Assembly (NCBI GenBank): GCA_021783435.1
Contig: JAJXUC010000027.1
Span: 1-30,574 of the forward strand
Length of the DNA stretch: 30,574 nucleotides
Direction: 5' to 3'
From: Pseudomonadota bacterium
GTDB lineage: Bacteria; Pseudomonadota; Gammaproteobacteria; Burkholderiales; Burkholderiaceae
A program made the translations under genes and the position numbers. Under the pieces are notes generated by a model. The model ran no database searches, was not told the origin of the DNA, and saw only the letters and a list, made by a program, of their open reading frames with translations. Shown here piece after piece: positions 27,144 through 30,574 of this stretch; positions within the stretch are counted from its first letter, which is position 1; the number at the start of each line of letters is the position of its first letter.

Positions 27144-29002
27144 GCTTGTTTCTCCGCAGCGGGTTTTGCCCCTGGCTGCGACCACCAGCAAGCCATGGAC
27201 CAGGCCTCGGGCTCGTAGTACAGGGGCAAGGTGCTCGGCATGCCGAATAAGCCGGAGCGATAGGCCACGCGGTGGCTCGCTGCATACCACTGCGGCACCG
27301 AGTACCAGCCACACACCAGCACCCGGTCCAGCGCCTTGCAGGCCGCCACCAACTGCGCCCAGGTGCGGGCCTGCACGACGTAGCTGATGAGCGCGTCCAC
27401 CACTGGACTGCGAATCCCCCAGACGTTGTCGGACCCCTCGATGGCTGCAGAGGCCGAGCCGAAGCGATCGCGCAATTCATTGCCGGGACTGGGGCTGCCG
27501 AGATAACGCACCGTGGTCATGTCGTAGTCGAAGCCATCCATGCGCCTCTGGTACAGGGCGTAGTCGACTTGACGGTACTCCAAGCGAATGCCCAGCCTGG
27601 CAAGCGCTTGACCGTAAGGAGTGATCACCCGTGCCATCGAGCCCTGGCTGTCGAGATACTCGAACGTGAAGACCTCGCCACGCATGTTGCGCAAGGCCCC
27701 GTCGCTGTAGTGCCAGCCGGCTTCGCGCAACAAGCCGCGCGCTGCCAGCAGATTGGCGCGCAGACCGCCTGGAGGATCCGTGCTGGGCAAAGTGGGCAGG
27801 ACGCCGAAAACCTCGGGTGCCAGTTGCGGGCGCAACGGCTCGAGCAGGGCCAGTTCGTCTTGCCCGGGGGCATGCCTGGCCTCGAATGGGCTGTTGGCGA
27901 AATAGCCATGGATGCGTTTGTACTGGCCGTAAAAAAACATCCGGTTGAGCCACTGGAAATCGAGTGCCAAAGCGAGCGCATGACGCACGCGAATGTCCTT
28001 GAACAGCGGACGGCGCAGGTTCAGCACCATGCCCTGGAAACCCGCCGGATTGTGGTTGGGAAGTTCGCGCTTGACGAGTTCGCCGCTGGCGAATGCCGGC
28101 CCGGTGTATTGCCGCACCCAGTTCTTGGCGATGAACTCCTGGATCAGGTCGAAGTCCCCGGCCTTGAAGGCCTCTAGGCGCGCGGTTTCGTCACGGTAAA
28201 GCTTGAAGCCGATGTGCGCGAAGTTGTACTGACCACGACGCACCGGCAAGCTCCAGCCCCAGTAGTTCGTGCGCCTGGCGTAGACGATGTCCCGGTTCTG
28301 GGACATGCGCTCGATGCTGTAGGGGCCGGAGGCGATGGGTGGCTCGTTCACCACCTCGTCGAAGTGCTTGCCGGCACCCCATTGGCGCGAGAACACGGGC
28401 AGGCCGGCGACGATCAAGGGCAGTTCATGGTTGGGCCGCTTGAAGTCGAATCGCACATGCCGTATGTCTTCCACCACAACCCGCGCCACATCGGCAAACT
28501 GCACTTTGATGCTGGGTGCTGCGTAGGGGCCGACGAGCGTTTCGAAGCTGTGGCGCACATCGTCCGCAGTCACGGGGTCACCATTCACGAAACGCGCCGC
28601 CGTGTTCAAGCGAAAGCGCACAGAACGGCGATCCGCGGCCAGTTCCACGTCTTCGGCCAGCAAACCATAGACGCTGTTGGGTTCGTCCCAACTCGCCGTC
28701 ATCAGCGATTCAAACACCAGGGTGTTGATCCCGGGTGGCGCCGTACCGCGCAGGGTGAATGGATTGAGCTTGTCAAAGCTGCCAGCGCGCGATGGCGGAG
28801 TCAGCCAGAGGGTTCCCCCAAGGGGCGCATTCGGGTTCACATAGTCGAAATGGGTAAATCCCGGGGGGTATTTGGGTTTGTCATACAAGGCCAGGGCTGC
28901 GGCGACTGGCGTTGCAGCATTGGCATCCACTGCCCAGGGCGCAAGCGCAAGCCCAAGGGCTTGCAAGAGCGTGCGCCGGTTGAGGCTGAGAGCGTGGGCC
29001 AT
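27140..29002 (-). CDS. yejA: Periplasmic solute-binding protein of the peptide importer (YejA-like, family 5)
   Basis: Captures the substrate in the periplasm for the YejBEF pump. The family takes up oligopeptides, and microcin C in E. coli. The 620-residue length and the blocks [36 protein letters not shown]-like [16 protein letters not shown] and [20 protein letters not shown] mark extracellular solute-binding family 5. The signal peptide has adjacent arginines in [14 protein letters not shown] (R9-R10) and a likely cut after DANA (about residue 29), compatible with Tat export. The ATG at 29002 was chosen. An ATG at 29020 would add six residues but lies in the loop of an inverted repeat. 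It is divergent from fabI across 131 bp and heads the operon. Confidence 0.92.
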   Translation of the reverse strand: MAHALSLNRRTLLQALGLALAPWAVDANAATPVAAALALYDKPKYPPGFTHFDYVNPNAPLGGTLWLTPPSRAGSFDKLNPFTLRGTAPPGINTLVFESLMTASWDEPNSVYGLLAEDVELAADRRSVRFRLNTAARFVNGDPVTADDVRHSFETLVGPYAAPSIKVQFADVARVVVEDIRHVRFDFKRPNHELPLIVAGLPVFSRQWGAGKHFDEVVNEPPIASGPYSIERMSQNRDIVYARRTNYWGWSLPVRRGQYNFAHIGFKLYRDETARLEAFKAGDFDLIQEFIAKNWVRQYTGPAFASGELVKRELPNHNPAGFQGMVLNLRRPLFKDIRVRHALALALDFQWLNRMFFYGQYKRIHGYFANSPFEARHAPGQDELALLEPLRPQLAPEVFGVLPTLPSTDPPGGLRANLLAARGLLREAGWHYSDGALRNMRGEVFTFEYLDSQGSMARVITPYGQALARLGIRLEYRQVDYALYQRRMDGFDYDMTTVRYLGSPSPGNELRDRFGSASAAIEGSDNVWGIRSPVVDALISYVVQARTWAQLVAACKALDRVLVCGWYSVPQWYAASHRVAYRSGLFGMPSTLPLYYEPEAWSMACWWSQPGAKPAAEKQA

Positions 29003-29010
29003 GCGAGAAT

Positions 29011-29027
29011 TCTGCCGCATCGGCAGA
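29011..29027. repeat. Perfect inverted repeat upstream of yejA
   Basis: TCTGCCG-CAT-CGGCAGA is a perfect seven-base inverted repeat with a three-base centre, ending 8 bp from the yejA ATG in the yejA-fabI divergent gap. It could be an operator for a dimeric regulator or an mRNA hairpin near the yejA start. No promoter in this gap was convincing on either strand. Confidence 0.6.
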
Positions 29028-29133
29028 TCGCAGCACGGATCGAAGACTTTCACGCGCATTCGAGCGCCGATCCGAGCGTGCTTGCGCACCCCGCAGCGAC
29101 TTCCTTCCTCGACACGCATCCACAGGACATCTC

Positions 29134-29940
29134 ATGGGCTTTCTCGCTGGCAAACGCATCCTGATCACGGGCTTGCTCTCCAACCGTTCCATCGCTTACG
29201 GCATTGCGCAAGCGTGCCACCGCGAGGGCGCCGAACTCGCTTTCACCTATGTCGGGGAACGCTTCCAGGATCGCACCAAGGGTTTCGCTGCGGAGTTCGG
29301 GAGCCAGCTCATCTTCCCCTGCGACGTGGCCGACGATGCCCAGATCGACACCCTCTTCCACGACCTTGGCGCGCAATGGCCACAACTCGACGGCCTGGTT
29401 CATTCCATCGGCTTCGCGCCGCGCGAAGCCATTGCCGGCGACTTCATCGACGGCCTGACCCGCGAAGGCTTTCGCGTCGCGCACGACATCTCCGCCTACT
29501 CTTTTCCGGCGCTGGCAAAAGCTGCGCTCCCCTTGCTCCAAGCCAGCGCAGCCAACGGCAACTCACCTTCGCTCATCACCATGACCTACCTCGGCGCCGA
29601 GCGTGTCGTCCCCAACTACAACACCATGGGCGTGGCCAAGGCCGCGCTCGAAGCCACCGTGCGTTACATGGCGGAATCGCTCGGCCCGCGCGGCATGCGC
29701 GTGAACGGTGTGAGCGCCGGTCCGATCAAGACGCTTGCGGCCTCGGGCATCGCCGATTTTGGCAAGATGCTCAAGTTCAACGAAACCAGCACCCCCTTGC
29801 GGCGCAACGTCACCATCGAACAGGTTGGCAACGCAAGCGCCTTCTTGTTGTCGGATCTGGCCAGCGGTGTCACCGCCGAAATCTTGCATGTCGACGCCGG
29901 CATGCATGCAATCGTCGGAGGCCTGGCGGCCCAGATTTGA
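29134..29940 (+). CDS. fabI: Enoyl-[acyl-carrier-protein] reductase [NADH]
   Basis: Cytosolic enzyme of type II fatty acid synthesis that reduces trans-2-enoyl-ACP, the last step of each elongation cycle and the target of triclosan. The 268 residues form a short-chain dehydrogenase fold with the FabI-type cofactor region [15 protein letters not shown] (11-25). SIGFAP with Gly93 and the catalytic Tyr152 also belong to the core, along with the Y-x6-K pair Tyr162/Lys169 in [23 protein letters not shown] forms the substrate loop. AGGA lies about seven bases before the ATG at 29134. It is monocistronic as far as can be seen: it diverges from yejA, and a tRNA promoter begins 16 bp after its stop. 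Confidence 0.97.
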   Translation: MGFLAGKRILITGLLSNRSIAYGIAQACHREGAELAFTYVGERFQDRTKGFAAEFGSQLIFPCDVADDAQIDTLFHDLGAQWPQLDGLVHSIGFAPREAIAGDFIDGLTREGFRVAHDISAYSFPALAKAALPLLQASAANGNSPSLITMTYLGAERVVPNYNTMGVAKAALEATVRYMAESLGPRGMRVNGVSAGPIKTLAASGIADFGKMLKFNETSTPLRRNVTIEQVGNASAFLLSDLASGVTAEILHVDAGMHAIVGGLAAQI

Positions 29941-29955
29941 GGCGTGTGTTTTCGG

Positions 29956-29983
29956 TTGACAGTGCGCTTTTTTGCGGTATCAT
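29956..29983 (+). promoter_or_regulatory. Promoter of tRNA-Gly
   Basis: A perfect -35 hexamer TTGACA (29956-29961) and TATCAT (29978-29983) are spaced 16 bp apart. Transcription would start near 29990, a few bases before the tRNA. The strength fits a stable-RNA promoter. Confidence 0.8.
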
Positions 29984-29993
29984 TTTCGGCTTC

Positions 29994-30069
29994 GCGGGAA
30001 TAGCTCAGTTGGTAGAGCGCAACCTTGCCAAGGTTGAGGTCGCGAGTTCGAGCCTCGTTTCCCGCTCCA
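29994..30069 (+). tRNA. tRNA-Gly (anticodon GCC)
   Basis: A full cloverleaf can be drawn. The acceptor stem GCGGGAA pairs with TTCCCGC, the D-arm is AGCTCAGTTGGTAGAGC, the anticodon loop TTGCCAA has GCC at 30027-30029, and the T-arm has GTTCGAG. CCA is encoded (30067-30069). It is the first of three tRNAs in the order Gly-Cys-Leu, the same order as glyW-cysT-leuZ in E. coli. Confidence 0.97.
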
Positions 30070-30100
30070 AATATTGAACGCGCTTGATGTTGTTCCGAAC

Positions 30101-30129
30101 AAGGGAAGCCCCGCACTTCCCTTTTTTTT
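30101..30129 (+). terminator. Intrinsic terminator after tRNA-Gly
   Basis: AAGGGAAG pairs with CTTCCCTT across a seven-base loop, and eight T follow CTTCCC (30122-30129). It lies 31 bp after the tRNA-Gly CCA and would end a single-tRNA transcript, separating it from tRNA-Cys. Confidence 0.88.
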
Positions 30130-30253
30130 CGGCGAGAATTTGGATCAGCGCGCAGCACCAGCAAGGCGCCGGGGACAGCAACGCAGATGCTTGAGCATGC
30201 ATGTCTCGCGGCCTGTGCGTTGACTCCAACAGTACGTGAAGCAGCCTACCCTT

Positions 30254-30327
30254 GGCGGGGTGGCAGAGTGGTTATGCAGCGGCCTGCAAAGCCGTCTATG
30301 CCGGTTCGATTCCGACCCCCGCCTCCA
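30254..30327 (+). tRNA. tRNA-Cys (anticodon GCA)
   Basis: The acceptor stem GGCGGGG pairs with CCCCGCC, with discriminator T (U73, expected for Cys) and encoded CCA (30325-30327). The anticodon loop CTGCAAA has GCA at 30286-30288, and the T-loop is GTTCGATTC. The 184 bp between tRNA-Gly and this gene hold the terminator and a TTGACT (30220-30225) that might be a -35, but no good -10 stands at the right distance. Confidence 0.97.
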
Positions 30328-30371
30328 GCATCCATGCAGCAGCTCTTGCTAGCCTTACGTCGATACGACAT

Positions 30372-30464
30372 GCCCGGATGGCGAAATTGGTAGACGCAGC
30401 GGACTTAAAATCCGCCGCTATCCTGAAAAGGGGCGTGCCGGTTCGATCCCGGCTCCGGGCACCA
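30372..30464 (+). tRNA. tRNA-Leu (anticodon TAA)
   Basis: A class II tRNA of 93 nt including encoded CCA. The acceptor stem GCCCGGA pairs with TCCGGGC, the discriminator is A, the anticodon is TAA at 30406-30408 in loop CTTAAAA, and the long variable arm lies around TATCCTGAAAAGGGGCGT. It is 44 bp after tRNA-Cys, so the two are probably cotranscribed. The last base of CCA is also the first base of the next predicted start codon. Confidence 0.97.
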
Positions 30465-30574
30465 TGATTTTGCATCGCCTTGCTCTGGGTGTGCTGCTTG
30501 CCTGCAGCGTCCCGTTGGTCTTTGGCGCCGAGCGTCTCGCCGACCAGTCGGCCAATCACTGGGTCGGTACGTGG
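30464..30574 (+). CDS. Putative secreted SGNH/GDSL-type protein (N-terminal fragment, cut by window edge)
   Basis: Only 37 codons are present. They encode a signal peptide (MILHRLALGVLLACSV, cut probably after VFGA) and then AERLADQSANHWVGTW. The HWVGTW sequence resembles the conserved start of mature SGNH/GDSL hydrolases, which often begin with W-x-G-T-W-A. The fragment is too short to be sure. LLAC at residues 11-14 is lipobox-like, so a lipoprotein is an alternative. The ATG overlaps the tRNA-Leu CCA by one base and there is no ribosome binding site. Starts at TTG 30470 or a later GTG are possible but would shorten the signal peptide. Confidence 0.6.
   Translation, partial: MILHRLALGVLLACSVPLVFGAERLADQSANHWVGTW

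Noticed and set aside
29003..29133. Promoters for fabI and yejA in their divergent gap
   Set aside because: No pair of hexamers with a 16-18 bp spacing and a fair match was found on either strand.
1..30574. CRISPR array, insertion sequence, prophage or integrase next to the tRNA genes
   Set aside because: No spaced repeats, no transposase or integrase, and no tRNA 3'-end duplication inside the window were seen.

Overview
The window is core, GC-rich chromosome of a betaproteobacterium, most likely of the order Burkholderiales. The evidence is the gene order rpsB-tsf-pyrH-frr-uppS-cdsA-dxr-rseP, typA directly after rimP-nusA-infB-rbfA-truB, a DUF1631 protein, and a YejABEF transporter beside fabI. 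The genus cannot be fixed from the sequence alone. There is no phage, insertion sequence, CRISPR array, toxin-antitoxin or defence locus.

Layout. (1) Positions 1-6972, minus strand: a translation, nucleotide and envelope unit, read rpsB, tsf, pyrH, frr, uppS, cdsA, dxr, rseP (rseP runs off the left edge). It has a clear sigma70-type promoter, a leader of about 190 nt and a terminator-like hairpin between rpsB and tsf. (2) 7017-11010, minus: a DUF1631 protein with its own good promoter, the rRNA methyltransferase rlmB, and the ABC ATPase ybbA. (3) 11011-12768, plus: tesA (periplasmic SGNH esterase) and mnmH (tRNA 2-selenouridine synthase). tesA and ybbA diverge with no base between their start codons. 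(4) 12830-23316, minus: the nusA-infB unit, read rimP, nusA, infB, rbfA, truB, typA, an EamA transporter and dusA, converging on mnmH. A predicted promoter lies about 210 bp upstream of rimP, and a strong intrinsic terminator lies between the two, so the leader looks like an attenuator. (5) 23391-29002, minus: yejA-yejB-yejE-yejF, a complete peptide/microcin-C-type ABC importer. (6) 29134-30574, plus: fabI, then tRNA-Gly(GCC), tRNA-Cys(GCA), tRNA-Leu(UAA), and the start of a secreted SGNH/GDSL-like protein whose ATG uses the last base of the tRNA-Leu CCA.

How the parts fit. Most genes serve ribosome production and translation: S2, EF-Ts, RRF, IF2, NusA, RimP, RbfA, TypA, RlmB, and the tRNA modifiers TruB, DusA and MnmH. 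The rest serve the envelope: isoprenoids through Dxr and UppS, phospholipids through CdsA and FabI, and envelope stress through RseP. The least ordinary content is regulatory: the rimP leader with a duplicated terminator arm, intergenic hairpins, start codons that abut or overlap other genes, and a tRNA trio split by a terminator. I found no convincing new multi-gene system.
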